64,000 nucleotides of DNA, from the NCBI GenBank assembly GCA_900768465.1, contig CAAGCY010000004.1, positions 1-64,000 of the forward strand. The letters run 5' to 3'. Position 1 is the first letter of the stretch. Each line of letters begins with the position of its first letter. The DNA is from Alphaproteobacteria bacterium (GTDB lineage: Bacteria; Pseudomonadota; Alphaproteobacteria; CAAGCB01; CAG-977). A model generated the notes under the pieces. That model searched no databases and was not told where the DNA came from. It saw only the letters and a program-made list of their open reading frames with translations. This document shows, piece after piece, positions 24,042 to 31,970 of this stretch. The position numbers were made by a program, and so were the translations under genes.

Positions 24042-24047
24042 AGTATA
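24042..24047 (-). promoter_or_regulatory. Candidate -10 element of the cold-shock gene
   Basis: TATACT on the minus strand, about 43 bases upstream of ATG 23999. No convincing -35 element is seen at the proper distance. Confidence 0.4.
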
Positions 24048-24177
24048 GCAAACGCCGCCCGGCCGCAACAGACGGACAAAAGCTTATAAACGGAAAGCTT
24101 TTATCACTTTTTTCTTTTAAATTTTGTCAAAACGCGTATAAATAACGTAACTGAACAGTTTTGATGGAGAAACCGCC

Positions 24178-24645
24178 ATGATGGAATTTTTTGAAAACGT
24201 CGATTTGAAACAGCGTATCGCTTTTTTGGGAACGATTGCTCATTTGGCGCGTGTCGACGGCGATTTTGACGGCAATGAAAAGCAGTTCTTTGTCGATTTG
24301 GCAAAGCTGTACAACTTGTCCAAAGACGATGCAAAGGAAGCTATCCGTCCCAGAACCGAAGAAGAAGCGCTGGCTTTGGTGAAAACCATCACCGATCCGG
24401 GATTCGCGCTGGTGTTAATCCGTGAAATGTTCTATTTGGGGTACGAGGACGGCGATTTGTCCGATTCCGAAATCCTGTTTATTTCAAAAGTCGGTATGGC
24501 TTTGAATATTCCGCTGGAAAAAATGGAAAAAATCAGCAACTGGGTTATCCGCGGAATCGAATGGGAAGAAGAAGGCGCCGATATCTTTTCGGATTATCAG
24601 CATGACGATATGTCCGAAGATGAGTTGGACGCGTACGATTTTTAA
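24178..24645 (+). CDS. TerB-like protein
   Basis: A 155-residue protein with a TerB/DjlA-N type helical bundle: FLGTIAHLARVDGDFDGNEK (about residues 19-38) and MFYLGYEDGDLSDSEILFIS (about 88-107) repeat the same hydrophobic-Asp-Gly-x-hydrophobic pattern, which may bind metal. The C-terminal 35 residues are very acidic (EWEEEGADIF and DDMSEDELD). There is no J domain. TTTTGTCAAAA and TATAAA at 24123-24144 may be its promoter. Function is unknown; metal binding is inferred from the family. infA follows after 22 bases. Confidence 0.7.
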   Translation: MMEFFENVDLKQRIAFLGTIAHLARVDGDFDGNEKQFFVDLAKLYNLSKDDAKEAIRPRTEEEALALVKTITDPGFALVLIREMFYLGYEDGDLSDSEILFISKVGMALNIPLEKMEKISNWVIRGIEWEEEGADIFSDYQHDDMSEDELDAYDF

Positions 24646-24667
24646 TTGCTTACAGTGAGGATTGTTG

Positions 24668-24913
24668 ATGGCTAAAGAAGAATTGTTGGAATTCAGCGGC
24701 GTCGTCGTTGAAAAGTTGCCGAACGCCATGTTCCGTGTCAAATTGGAAAACGGATACGAAATTTTGGCGCACACTGCGGGAAAAATGCGTAAATTCCGCA
24801 TCCGCGTCATGGTCGGCGACAAAGTGGATATTGAAATGACGCCCTATGATTTGACCAAAGGCCGCATCACTTTCCGCCACAAAACGCCGACCGTACCCGC
24901 GCCGCAGGCGTAA
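24668..24913 (+). CDS. infA: Translation initiation factor IF-1
   Basis: IF-1 binds the 30S A site during initiation. The 81-residue OB-fold protein has FSGVVVEKLPNAMFRVKLEN (about residues 8-27) and the conserved GKMRKFRIRVMVGDKV. ATG at 24668 is chosen over an in-frame TTG at 24662 because AGTGAGGA is then well placed and the family starts MAKEE. In this genome infA is apart from the spc operon, paired with the TerB-like gene. Confidence 0.96.
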   Translation: MAKEELLEFSGVVVEKLPNAMFRVKLENGYEILAHTAGKMRKFRIRVMVGDKVDIEMTPYDLTKGRITFRHKTPTVPAPQA

Positions 24914-24923
24914 TTCGGAAAAA

Positions 24924-24964
24924 ACAAAATCCCCTTTGTTGTTCGCAAAGGGGATTGTTTTTTA
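24924..24964. terminator. Bidirectional terminator (infA / dCMP deaminase)
   Basis: An 11-base-pair stem (24928-24938 with 24946-24956), 7-base loop, A-rich on the left and seven T on the right. It ends in the stop region of the convergent deaminase gene. Confidence 0.9.
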
Positions 24965-25411
24965 TTGTTCTTCATCCTGATCCGGCGGGATGACGCAGAC
25001 TTCGACGCCCGCTTCGGTCAAAATCGTTTTTGCCAGATTGAAATTTTCCAGCCAGCGGTCGGGAATGGGGCGGTCTTCGACGACGACGCGCTTGATGCCC
25101 GACTGAATAATCGCGCCCGCGCAACGGGAACACGGCAAATACGGATAAACGTAAATCGTACAGCCGCTGACCGATTTCGGCGCGGTCAGAATGGCGTTGG
25201 CTTCCGCGTGGACAATCAATTCATATTTCAATTCGCGCACGTTCAAACGTTCGTCGGTGTCTTCGACCCCCATGGGCAATCCGTTGAACCCGACGGACAC
25301 TATGCGTTTTTTGTCGTCCACGATAACCGCGCCGACCTGCGAAGACGGGTCTTTCGACCATGTTGCGACCAATCGCGCCAAATCGAAAAATCTGCGTTGC
25401 CATTTATTCAT
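24962..25411 (-). CDS. Deoxycytidylate deaminase
   Basis: This enzyme deaminates dCMP to dUMP for thymidylate synthesis. The zinc site is complete: IVHAEANAIL (about residues 66-75) with His and the catalytic Glu, and YPYLPCSRCAGAIIQSG with the two cysteines. The N-terminus MNKWQRRFFDLARLVATWSK includes the usual SKDPS region. ATG at 25411 is favoured over farther in-frame starts by AAGGGG 8 bases before it and by family length (149 residues). ComEB is the B. subtilis relative. Confidence 0.9.
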   Translation of the reverse strand: MNKWQRRFFDLARLVATWSKDPSSQVGAVIVDDKKRIVSVGFNGLPMGVEDTDERLNVRELKYELIVHAEANAILTAPKSVSGCTIYVYPYLPCSRCAGAIIQSGIKRVVVEDRPIPDRWLENFNLAKTILTEAGVEVCVIPPDQDEEQ

Positions 25412-25505
25412 TGCAATTTCCCCTTTGAAATAACTTTTGTTTGTATTTTTAACATAAAAAGGATAAACAAGACAAGCCGCACTTTTAACCGAAACGAGGT
25501 CGCTG

Positions 25506-26192
25506 ATGAAAAAAATCGTTGCTGTTTTATGTCCCATGCCCATGGAATTCGAAGCCGTCGAAAAAGCTTTGGGGCGTTTGGGCGAGCCTTTGGATTACGG
25601 ATTTGAAGAAAAACGCTTTGCGCTGGATAACTGCGATTTGATTTTGGCGCGCTGCGGCGTGGGGAAGACGTTTGCCGCCGCGAAAACGCAAAAAATTGTG
25701 ATGACGTACGCCCCCGAACATTTGTTTGTGTGCGGTGTGGCGGGCGCAGTGTCGCGCGAATTGAAGGTGTTTGACATCGTCGTTCCCGATAAAGTCGTTC
25801 ACGGCGACGTGTGTTTCGGCGCGCATTGGTGTCCGACCGATGTTGTCGATTCGGCAAAGCCTTTGTTTGAAGGAAATCCCGCTTTCCGTGACGACGGATT
25901 CCGTCCCGACCGTTTGGACGCACCGTTCAACCGCGGTACTTTGGCGACGCTTGACCGCTTTGCGGAAGAACCCGACAAAGACTTTTTAGAGGAAAAATTC
26001 AATGCCGTCTGCATTGACATGGAAAGCGCGCCCGTGATGCAAATCGCGACGATGAACGAAGTCCCCGTCACAATCATTCGCGCGATTTCCGATAATCGGG
26101 AACACAGCTTCGGCGATTTTGAAACAAACGCGCCCAAAGCTTGCGATGCGGCGGCGCGGGCGCTGACGGCTTTGCTGGAAAAGTTGGATTGA
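25506..26192 (+). CDS. 5'-Methylthioadenosine/S-adenosylhomocysteine nucleosidase-like protein
   Basis: A 228-residue phosphorylase/nucleosidase-fold protein. It has the nucleosidase N-terminus VAVLCPMPMEFEAVEKAL (residues 5-22), the ribose-loop FVCGVAGAVSRELKVFDIVV (about 79-98), and the catalytic region CIDMESAPVMQIA with RAISDN (about 168-196). These features match MTA/SAH nucleosidases, which release adenine from by-products of SAM use. The match is not close enough to exclude another nucleoside substrate. The gene stands alone between two terminators. Confidence 0.78.
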   Translation: MKKIVAVLCPMPMEFEAVEKALGRLGEPLDYGFEEKRFALDNCDLILARCGVGKTFAAAKTQKIVMTYAPEHLFVCGVAGAVSRELKVFDIVVPDKVVHGDVCFGAHWCPTDVVDSAKPLFEGNPAFRDDGFRPDRLDAPFNRGTLATLDRFAEEPDKDFLEEKFNAVCIDMESAPVMQIATMNEVPVTIIRAISDNREHSFGDFETNAPKACDAAARALTALLEKLD

Positions 26193-26205
26193 AAACACAA
26201 ATACC

Positions 26206-26234
26206 GAAAAAGCCCGCCGATTGGCGGGCTTTTC
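26206..26234. terminator. Bidirectional terminator (nucleosidase / ferredoxin)
   Basis: A 12-base-pair GC-rich stem (26207-26218 with 26223-26234, AT pairs at the base) and GATT loop, between two convergent genes. Confidence 0.9.
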
Positions 26235-26250
26235 ATTTTTCGATTTCGGA

Positions 26251-26469
26251 TTACTTCGCGTTTTCGGCGTTGAATTTAACCCATTTTTCGTCAGCTTCGT
26301 CTTCCGTGGTGATGGCACCCTGAGGGCATTCGGAAATGCAGACGCCGCATTCGATGCAGGTGTCGGGGTTGACAACGCACTGCGTATCCGCTTCGGAAAT
26401 CGCGCCGACGGGGCAAACGTCGATGCAGGACAAGCATTTTACGCAAGAATCATTAATAACAGAAGCCAT
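26251..26469 (-). CDS. 2[4Fe-4S] ferredoxin
   Basis: A 72-residue electron carrier with two complete cluster motifs: CVKCLSCIDVCPVGAI (residues 9-24) and CIECGVCISECPQGAI (about 38-53). Both carry the CP that completes the opposite cluster, as in clostridial-type ferredoxins. The acidic C-terminal helix (EDEADEKWVKF) adds about 15 residues. A GGAG-like site (minus strand, about 26477) precedes ATG. Such small low-potential ferredoxins serve anaerobic oxidoreductases; no partner is adjacent. Confidence 0.94.
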   Translation of the reverse strand: MASVINDSCVKCLSCIDVCPVGAISEADTQCVVNPDTCIECGVCISECPQGAITTEDEADEKWVKFNAENAK

Positions 26470-26545
26470 TTCAAATCTCCTAAAATTGGTTATCGGCGAA
26501 AGCTAATATAAAACGGGACGGACGGGGTTTTCAAGAACTTTCGTT

Positions 26546-26576
26546 CAAAAAAGCCGTAAAGCGGATGCTTTACGGC
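26546..26576 (-). terminator. Intrinsic terminator (minus strand)
   Basis: A perfect 10-base-pair stem (26553-26562 with 26567-26576), 4-base loop, and six T on the minus strand (26547-26552). It ends the gene at 26591-27169. Confidence 0.88.
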
Positions 26577-26590
26577 GTAAAAAATCGGGA

Positions 26591-27169
26591 TTAACGTCCG
26601 CTTTGTTTTTTCAGATTCAAAGCCGTGAACATATCGCGCGCTTTGTCGTCGCCGACTTTGGGCGTCAGCGCTTTTTTCATTTTCTTCAAGGCGAACAAAG
26701 CGTGCTTGGCATCGGCGTATTTTTTGACGTCGGCTTTTTCTTCGTCCGACATTTTGCGATCATCGGCGGTAGCGATCAGCCCCGCAACCAAAACGGGGAC
26801 GGCAGCCGCGTTCATACCGTTTGCCGCCAGTACGCCGCCGACGGCGCATGCCGCGCCCAAAGCGGTAAGCTTGACCATTTTCGCGCTGGCGTCTTCGCCG
26901 AATTTGTAGCGCAGCTTTGTTTTCCACGAAGCGGCTTTGGTTTCGTTTTTGTAACTGATTTCCATTTTGTCCATCAATTCAACGGCTTTTACGTCGTTGT
27001 TTGTTTTCAGCGGGTTGTTTTTGACATAAGCGTTCGCCGCTTCGTTCCGTTTGCCGCGGGAAACGCCGCCGATGAAGTCGACAAAATCACCCAGATACAC
27101 GGCAACCGTTGTAGCCGTTTGAATGTCTGCGAATGAAACGCCTTGTTTGGAGCTTAAAGCCAAAGACAT
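26591..27169 (-). CDS. Unknown protein with central hydrophobic hairpin
   Basis: A 192-residue protein. The first 100 residues are polar and charged. A central Ala/Gly-rich stretch (about residues 99-134, including LGAACAVGGVLAANG and VPVLVAGLIATAD) could be two short membrane helices, and the last 55 residues are Lys/Asp-rich. There is no signal peptide. ATG at 27169 is supported by a very good GGGAGGA; an earlier in-frame start would lack one. It follows ispDF on the same strand after 66 bases. I do not recognise a family. Confidence 0.7.
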   Translation of the reverse strand: MSLALSSKQGVSFADIQTATTVAVYLGDFVDFIGGVSRGKRNEAANAYVKNNPLKTNNDVKAVELMDKMEISYKNETKAASWKTKLRYKFGEDASAKMVKLTALGAACAVGGVLAANGMNAAAVPVLVAGLIATADDRKMSDEEKADVKKYADAKHALFALKKMKKALTPKVGDDKARDMFTALNLKKQSGR

Positions 27170-27235
27170 TTTTAATCCTCCCATAAAACAACTTGACGGA
27201 ATTATACCGCGCTTTGTCCAAAAGCTCAAGAGTTT

Positions 27236-28396
27236 TTACAATTTTACGGTAACGCAGGCTTGAGCGGCGATGCCTTCCTTGCGTCCCGTAAAGCCCAGTT
27301 TTTCCGTTGTGGTTGCCTTGATGCTGACTTTGGAGGACGAAATTCCCAGCAATTCCGCCAGTTTTTCAATCATTGCCAAGCGGTGAGCGCCGATTTTCGG
27401 GCGTTCGCAAATAAACGTCACGTCCGCGTTCAGGATTTGTCCGCCCAGTCCGCGCACCAAATCGACCGCATATTTCAGGAACAGAGTCGAATCCGCACCT
27501 TTCCATTTCATATCCGACGGCGGGAAGTGCAGTCCGATGTCGCCCGATCCGATTGCGCCCAGCAAAGCGTCCGTCAGGGCGTGCAGTCCGACATCGGCGT
27601 CGGAGTGTCCTTCCAGCCCGAAATCGTGGGGGACTTGCACGCCGCAAAGTGTCACAAAGCTTCCGTCCGAAAATTTATGCACGTCAAAGCCCGTCGCCGT
27701 GCGGATGTCGTCGCCTTTGCCGTTCAGCAGGATTTCCGCGCGGTCAAGGTCGGCTTGCGTTGTGATTTTGAAGTTGTCTTCGCTGCCTTTGGTCAAAACG
27801 ACGGAAATGCCCGCCAGCTCTGCGACGCACGCGTCGTCGGTCAGTTCTTGCCCTTTGACGGCTTCGTGCGCCGTCAGAATTTCCGCATAGGGAAAGCCCT
27901 GTGGCGTTTGGACGCGGTAAAGTCCCGCGCGGTCGACTGTTTTCGTTATCAGCGTTTTGCCGTCTTTGGTTTCGCCCGCTTTAATCGTGTCGACGACGGG
28001 CAGAGCGGGAATCGCGCCTTGATGTTCCCTGACTTCGGCAATCACGCGGTTGATGACGCCGAAATCGACGAACGGACGCGCGCCGTCGTGAATCAAAACG
28101 ATGTCGGGCGATTCGTCTTTCAAGCTTTCAAGCCCCAAACGAACGGAATCCTGCCGCGTTTTTCCGCCGAAAACAGGTTCCGCGACGGGCAGTCCCGCGG
28201 CGGCGCACTTGTACAGCGGCATATCGTCGGGATGAATGACGGCGCGGACGGTCGACACGGCGGGATGCGCGCAAAACGCTCCCATGGTGCGTGATAAAAT
28301 CATACGCCCTCCGACGGTTCTGTACTGTTTGGGCATATCGCCGCCGAAACGGTGTCCTCTGCCTGCCGCAACGATGATGACCGCACACTTGACCAT
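27236..28396 (-). CDS. ispDF: Bifunctional IspD/IspF isoprenoid enzyme
   Basis: One chain carries two non-consecutive steps of the MEP pathway. Residues 1-225 are IspD (MEP cytidylyltransferase) with VIIVAAGRGHRFGGDMPKQY and LIHDGARPFVD. Residues about 229-386 are IspF (MEcPP synthase) with ATGFDVHKF and the metal-site phrase EGHSDADVGLHALTDALLG, and ATTTEKLGFTGRKEGIAAQA near the end. Such fusions are known in alphaproteobacteria. The start follows AAGGAG on the minus strand. It is divergent from dusB, keeping the ancestral ispDF-nifR3 neighbourhood. Confidence 0.96.
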   Translation of the reverse strand: MVKCAVIIVAAGRGHRFGGDMPKQYRTVGGRMILSRTMGAFCAHPAVSTVRAVIHPDDMPLYKCAAAGLPVAEPVFGGKTRQDSVRLGLESLKDESPDIVLIHDGARPFVDFGVINRVIAEVREHQGAIPALPVVDTIKAGETKDGKTLITKTVDRAGLYRVQTPQGFPYAEILTAHEAVKGQELTDDACVAELAGISVVLTKGSEDNFKITTQADLDRAEILLNGKGDDIRTATGFDVHKFSDGSFVTLCGVQVPHDFGLEGHSDADVGLHALTDALLGAIGSGDIGLHFPPSDMKWKGADSTLFLKYAVDLVRGLGGQILNADVTFICERPKIGAHRLAMIEKLAELLGISSSKVSIKATTTEKLGFTGRKEGIAAQACVTVKL

Positions 28397-28463
28397 GATA
28401 AAGACTCCTTGTAAAAAGTTTTTGACAGGGTAAAACAGAATCGGGTTTTAGAAAAGGCGGAAA

Positions 28464-29408
28464 ATGGCTTTCGAGTTAAAAAATCGGCGTTTTTCGGATG
28501 TCATGCTGGCGCCGATGGCGGGTGTGACGGATGCTCCGTTTCGCGCGATGGTGCGGAAATTCGGCGGCGAGCTGCTGTTTTCCGAAATGATTTTGGCGGA
28601 TTCGCTTGCCCGCGCGCACAAACGCACGACGGAAATGGCGATGCCCGATGAAACGGACGCGCCGATTGCCATTCAGCTGGAGGGGCGGAATCCCGACACG
28701 ATGGCGGCGGCGGCGCGAATCGCCGAACGGCACGCGGCGTTCATTGATTTGAATATGGGCTGTCCCGTCAATAAAATCGCCAAAGCGGGCGGCGGATCGG
28801 GCTTGATGCGGGACGAGGAGCTTGCCGAAAAAATCGTGCGTGCCGTCGTCGACGCGGTCAAAGTACCCGTGACAGTCAAGTTCCGCTTGGGCTGGGACGA
28901 AGAATCGAAAAACTTTGCCGATTTCGGCAAGCGCATGGAGCAGGCGGGGGCGTCCGCAGTGATTTTGCACGCCCGCACGCGCGAACAGCAATACGGCGGC
29001 AAAGCGGACTGGAGCGCGTTCGGTGAACTGAAGCGCGCCGTTTCCGTTCCCGTCGTGGCGAACGGCGACATCAAAACCAAAGCGGACGCGGACTTTGTCA
29101 AGTCGGAATACGGCGCGGACGCGGTAATGATAGGGCGGCAGGCTTTGGGCAGACCTTGGGTTTTGGCAGAGGTGTCGGGGCGCGCCGTCGTTCGTCCGCC
29201 CATGGTCGAAACGGTGCTGGAGCATTTGGAGCTGATGCAAAAATATTACGGCGCAAAGGCGATTTTTATCGCGCGGAAGCATATTGCTTGGTATTCTGTG
29301 GGCATGAACGGCGGGGCGGCTTTTCGGGCTTCGGTCAATCAAGCGACCGACGCCGAATCGGTCAAAATGCTGATAAAGGATTTTTTCGGAGGGGCGAATG
29401 GCGGATAA
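28464..29408 (+). CDS. dusB: tRNA-dihydrouridine synthase DusB (NifR3)
   Basis: This FMN enzyme reduces uridines in the tRNA D-loop. The TIM-barrel start reads MLAPMAGVTDAPFRAMVRKF (about residues 14-33). The catalytic cysteine lies in NMGCPVNKIAKAGGGSGLMR, RNA- and FMN-binding residues in LHARTREQQYGG, and the phosphate site in IGRQALGRPWV. In alphaproteobacteria the gene (nifR3) heads the ntrBC locus; here it overlaps the NtrC remnant by 11 bases. Length is 314 residues. Confidence 0.95.
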   Translation: MAFELKNRRFSDVMLAPMAGVTDAPFRAMVRKFGGELLFSEMILADSLARAHKRTTEMAMPDETDAPIAIQLEGRNPDTMAAAARIAERHAAFIDLNMGCPVNKIAKAGGGSGLMRDEELAEKIVRAVVDAVKVPVTVKFRLGWDEESKNFADFGKRMEQAGASAVILHARTREQQYGGKADWSAFGELKRAVSVPVVANGDIKTKADADFVKSEYGADAVMIGRQALGRPWVLAEVSGRAVVRPPMVETVLEHLELMQKYYGAKAIFIARKHIAWYSVGMNGGAAFRASVNQATDAESVKMLIKDFFGGANGG

Positions 29409-29658
29409 AAACGAAGGCTTGGGCGCGGCGGTCGAAAGATACATGCGCCGCTTTTACGCCGACAGCGACGAAGAAATCTGTCCCGTCGGAGTGTATGATT
29501 TCGTTATGGGCGAAGTCGAACGCCGTCTGATTGCCGCAACGCTGGATTACGCCAAGGGCAACCGTTTGAAGACGGCAAGGATTTTGGGTATCAACCGCAA
29601 TACTTTGCTGCGGAAAATGCGGGATTTCGGTTTGGACGCGAAAAGGGACGGAAAATGA
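29398..29658 (+). CDS. Fis-type DNA-binding domain; remnant of NtrC
   Basis: An 86-residue protein equal to the C-terminal DNA-binding domain of alphaproteobacterial NtrC. It has the lead-in LGAAVERYMRRFYADSDEEI (residues 8-27) and GVYDFVMGEVERRLIAATLD. The helix-turn-helix follows in AKGNRLKTARILGINRNTLL (about 51-70) and RKMRDFGLD. The receiver and AAA+ sigma54-activation domains are absent, as are ntrB, ntrY and ntrX. It lies between dusB and trkA, exactly where those genes are in relatives. It resembles Fis in size and position (dusB-fis of gammaproteobacteria). A role as DNA-bending or repressor protein is inferred. Confidence 0.88.
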   Translation: MADKNEGLGAAVERYMRRFYADSDEEICPVGVYDFVMGEVERRLIAATLDYAKGNRLKTARILGINRNTLLRKMRDFGLDAKRDGK

Positions 29659-31028
29659 AAGTCATTGTTTGCGGCGCGGGGCGCGTCGGATCGACAATCG
29701 CGCGCTATTTGGCGCAGGACGACAACGAAGTCGTGGTGATTGACACGAACGCCGACCGTTTGGCGGATTTGGAAACGTCGCTGGATATTCAGACCATTAC
29801 GGGATTTTCGTCCTATCCGTCCGTGCTGGAGCGCGCAAACGCCGCCGACGCCGATATGCTGGTCGCCGTTACCGCGTCGGACGAAGTGAATTTGGTGGCG
29901 TGCCAAGCGGCGAACTCGTTATTCAAAGTGCCGATGAAAATCGCGCGTCTGCGGTCAAAGGAATACACCAATCCGAAATGGCGCGATTTGTATACGCACG
30001 ACGCTTTGCCGATTGACGTCGTCATTTCCCCCGAAGCCGAAATCGCGCGGGCGATACGCCGCAACATCTCGTTCCCCGGCGCGTTCGACGTGCTGACTTT
30101 GGCGGGGGACAAGGTGTATTTGCTGGGCATGCATTGCGACGAAACGTGTCCGCTGATAAACACGCCCTTGCGTCAGCTGACGGCTTTGTTCCCCGACATC
30201 AACGCGGTGATTACGGGCGTCGTTCATGAAAACAAGCTGATTGTCGCGGACAGCGACACCCGCATTGCCGCGGGCGACGACGTTTACATCTTTGTCGCCG
30301 CCGAAAACGTCAAACGGATTTTGTCTTTGTTCGGGCGCGATCAGCAAAGGGCGAAAAGTGCGCTGATTTTGGGCGGCAGCGAAGTGGGGCTGTCTTTGGC
30401 GAAATACTTGGAGCGCAGCGGACGGATGCGCGTGACTTTAATCGAACCCGACGAAGAACGCGCCAAGCTGCTGGCGGAAACGCTGTCGCAAACAACCGTG
30501 ATTCAAGGCGATTTTTTGGACACCGTCGTGTTGGAGGAAGCCGACATCGACATCGTCGAAACGGTCATCGCGGTCAGCGGCAATGACGAAAACAACATTC
30601 TGGCAAGCTTGACCGCCAAAAAATACGGGGCGGAGCAAACCGTCGCCGTGATTGAAAAAACACTGTATTCGCAAATGGTGACCGATTTGGGAATTGACGT
30701 TGTCATCGATCCCAAGGATATTATGGTGTCGTCCATTTTACAGCATATCCGCAGGGGGAAGATTTACGCCGCGTATTCCGTGCGGTCGGGGTTGTGCGAA
30801 GTGCTGGAAGCCGACGTGTTCGATTCGTTTGAATATTTGGGGGCGGCTTTGCGCGACGTGCGTCTGCCCGCGGGCGTGATTATCGGGGCTTTGGTCAGAA
30901 ACGGCGTGTCTTTGCCGTTGCGTGGGGACACCGTGATTGAAAAGAACGACCGTCTGTTGCTGTTCGCCGATGCGGATTCCGTCAAGCAGGTCGAAAAAAT
31001 GTTTACCGTGGGGTTGGAATTCTTTTGA
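29655..31028 (+). CDS. trkA: Trk potassium uptake regulatory protein TrkA
   Basis: TrkA is the cytoplasmic NAD(H)-binding gating subunit of Trk potassium channels. The 457-residue chain has two RCK units. The first Rossmann motif is VIVCGAGRVGSTIARYLAQD (residues 3-22) and the second ALILGGSEVGLSLAKYLERS (about 235-254). Each is followed by a TrkA-C domain (about 140-220 and 370-450). The start overlaps the NtrC remnant by 4 bases. No trkH/G channel gene is in the window. Confidence 0.95.
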   Translation: MKVIVCGAGRVGSTIARYLAQDDNEVVVIDTNADRLADLETSLDIQTITGFSSYPSVLERANAADADMLVAVTASDEVNLVACQAANSLFKVPMKIARLRSKEYTNPKWRDLYTHDALPIDVVISPEAEIARAIRRNISFPGAFDVLTLAGDKVYLLGMHCDETCPLINTPLRQLTALFPDINAVITGVVHENKLIVADSDTRIAAGDDVYIFVAAENVKRILSLFGRDQQRAKSALILGGSEVGLSLAKYLERSGRMRVTLIEPDEERAKLLAETLSQTTVIQGDFLDTVVLEEADIDIVETVIAVSGNDENNILASLTAKKYGAEQTVAVIEKTLYSQMVTDLGIDVVIDPKDIMVSSILQHIRRGKIYAAYSVRSGLCEVLEADVFDSFEYLGAALRDVRLPAGVIIGALVRNGVSLPLRGDTVIEKNDRLLLFADADSVKQVEKMFTVGLEFF

Positions 31029-31681
31029 TGAAAAAAACAAACTATCCGTTTCCCGATTTGATTTTGTTCGATTGGGACAATACGCTGATGGACACGACGC
31101 CCGCTTTGTATCAGGCGTTTTGCGTTTTATGCGAAAAATACGGTATTCCGAAGTGTTCGATGGAGGAATACCGCGCCCGCACGGGCATGTCTTTGCGCGA
31201 AACGTTCCCCGCTTTGTTCGGCGACAAGTGGGAGGACGCGAAAAAAGTTTATCTGGATGCGTATATGGAAAGGCATTTGGAGCTTTTAACGCCGTTTGCG
31301 GATGCCGAAAAAGTGGTCGCTTATGCCGCGAAAATCGCCAAAGTCGGCGTTGTCAGCAACAAAACGTCGGCGATTTTGCATGACGAAATCGATTGGTTGG
31401 GGTGGAACAAATACTTGTCTGCCGTCGTCGGCGCGGGCGATGCGCCCAAAGACAAGCCCGCCGCCGAACCCGCTTTGCTGGCAATGCACCGAGCGGGGGT
31501 GGAATACGGTCGTCCCGTGTGGTTTGTCGGCGACGGCGACGCCGATATTTTGTGCGCGGTAAACGCCGATTGCTTTCCCGTGCGCGTGGCGGACGAAAAC
31601 AAGGACGGCGCGGCGGTTTTAACGGTCAAAAATTGTTCGGAACTGCTTTTGACGCTTTACTCTTTGACCGAAACGGAATAA
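31028..31681 (+). CDS. HAD-family phosphatase, phosphoglycolate phosphatase-like
   Basis: A 217-residue HAD hydrolase. Motif I is LFDWDNTLMDTTPAL (nucleophile first Asp of DWD, about residue 15), motif II is VVSNKTSAIL, and the lysine and acidic motifs are in KDKPAAEPALLAMHRAG and WFVGDGDADILCA. The cap domain lies between about residues 25 and 90. The closest general match is Gph-type phosphatases, but the substrate is not certain. ATG at 31028 shares a base with the trkA stop. The gene is an insertion between trkA and hfq compared with the usual order. Confidence 0.85.
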   Translation: MKKTNYPFPDLILFDWDNTLMDTTPALYQAFCVLCEKYGIPKCSMEEYRARTGMSLRETFPALFGDKWEDAKKVYLDAYMERHLELLTPFADAEKVVAYAAKIAKVGVVSNKTSAILHDEIDWLGWNKYLSAVVGAGDAPKDKPAAEPALLAMHRAGVEYGRPVWFVGDGDADILCAVNADCFPVRVADENKDGAAVLTVKNCSELLLTLYSLTETE

Positions 31682-31715
31682 AAAACAACAAACAATAAAC
31701 AGGAGATTGAAGCCC

Positions 31716-31967
31716 ATGACGGATAAAACGCAAAGCGTTCAAGATATGTTTTTGAACACAATCAGAAAAGAAAAAATGCCCGTCACCGTTTATTTGATGT
31801 GCGGTGTGAAATTGCAGGGAATCATCACTTGGTTCGATAATTTTTCGATGCTGTTGCGCCGCGACGGACACACTCAGCTGGTATACAAGCACGCCGTTTC
31901 GACGATTATGCCGTCCGAACCCCTTCAGCTGTTTGACGGCGAAGCGGACGACGCGGACAAGGAATAA
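31716..31967 (+). CDS. hfq: RNA chaperone Hfq
   Basis: Hfq forms a ring hexamer that pairs small RNAs with mRNAs. The 83-residue product has the Sm1 segment QDMFLNTIRKEKMPVTVYLM (about residues 8-27), LQGIITWFDNFSMLL, and the Sm2 motif LVYKHAVSTIMP. The acidic C-terminal tail is short (EADDADKE). ATG at 31716 is preferred to an in-frame TTG nine bases before because GGAG is then properly spaced. hflX follows after 3 bases. Confidence 0.96.
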   Translation: MTDKTQSVQDMFLNTIRKEKMPVTVYLMCGVKLQGIITWFDNFSMLLRRDGHTQLVYKHAVSTIMPSEPLQLFDGEADDADKE

Positions 31968-31970
31968 GCT

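Noticed and set aside
24962..25543. Longer version of the dCMP deaminase starting at 25543
   Set aside because: The extra 44 residues overlap the start of the divergent nucleosidase gene and lack homology; ATG 25411 has the correct ribosome-binding site.
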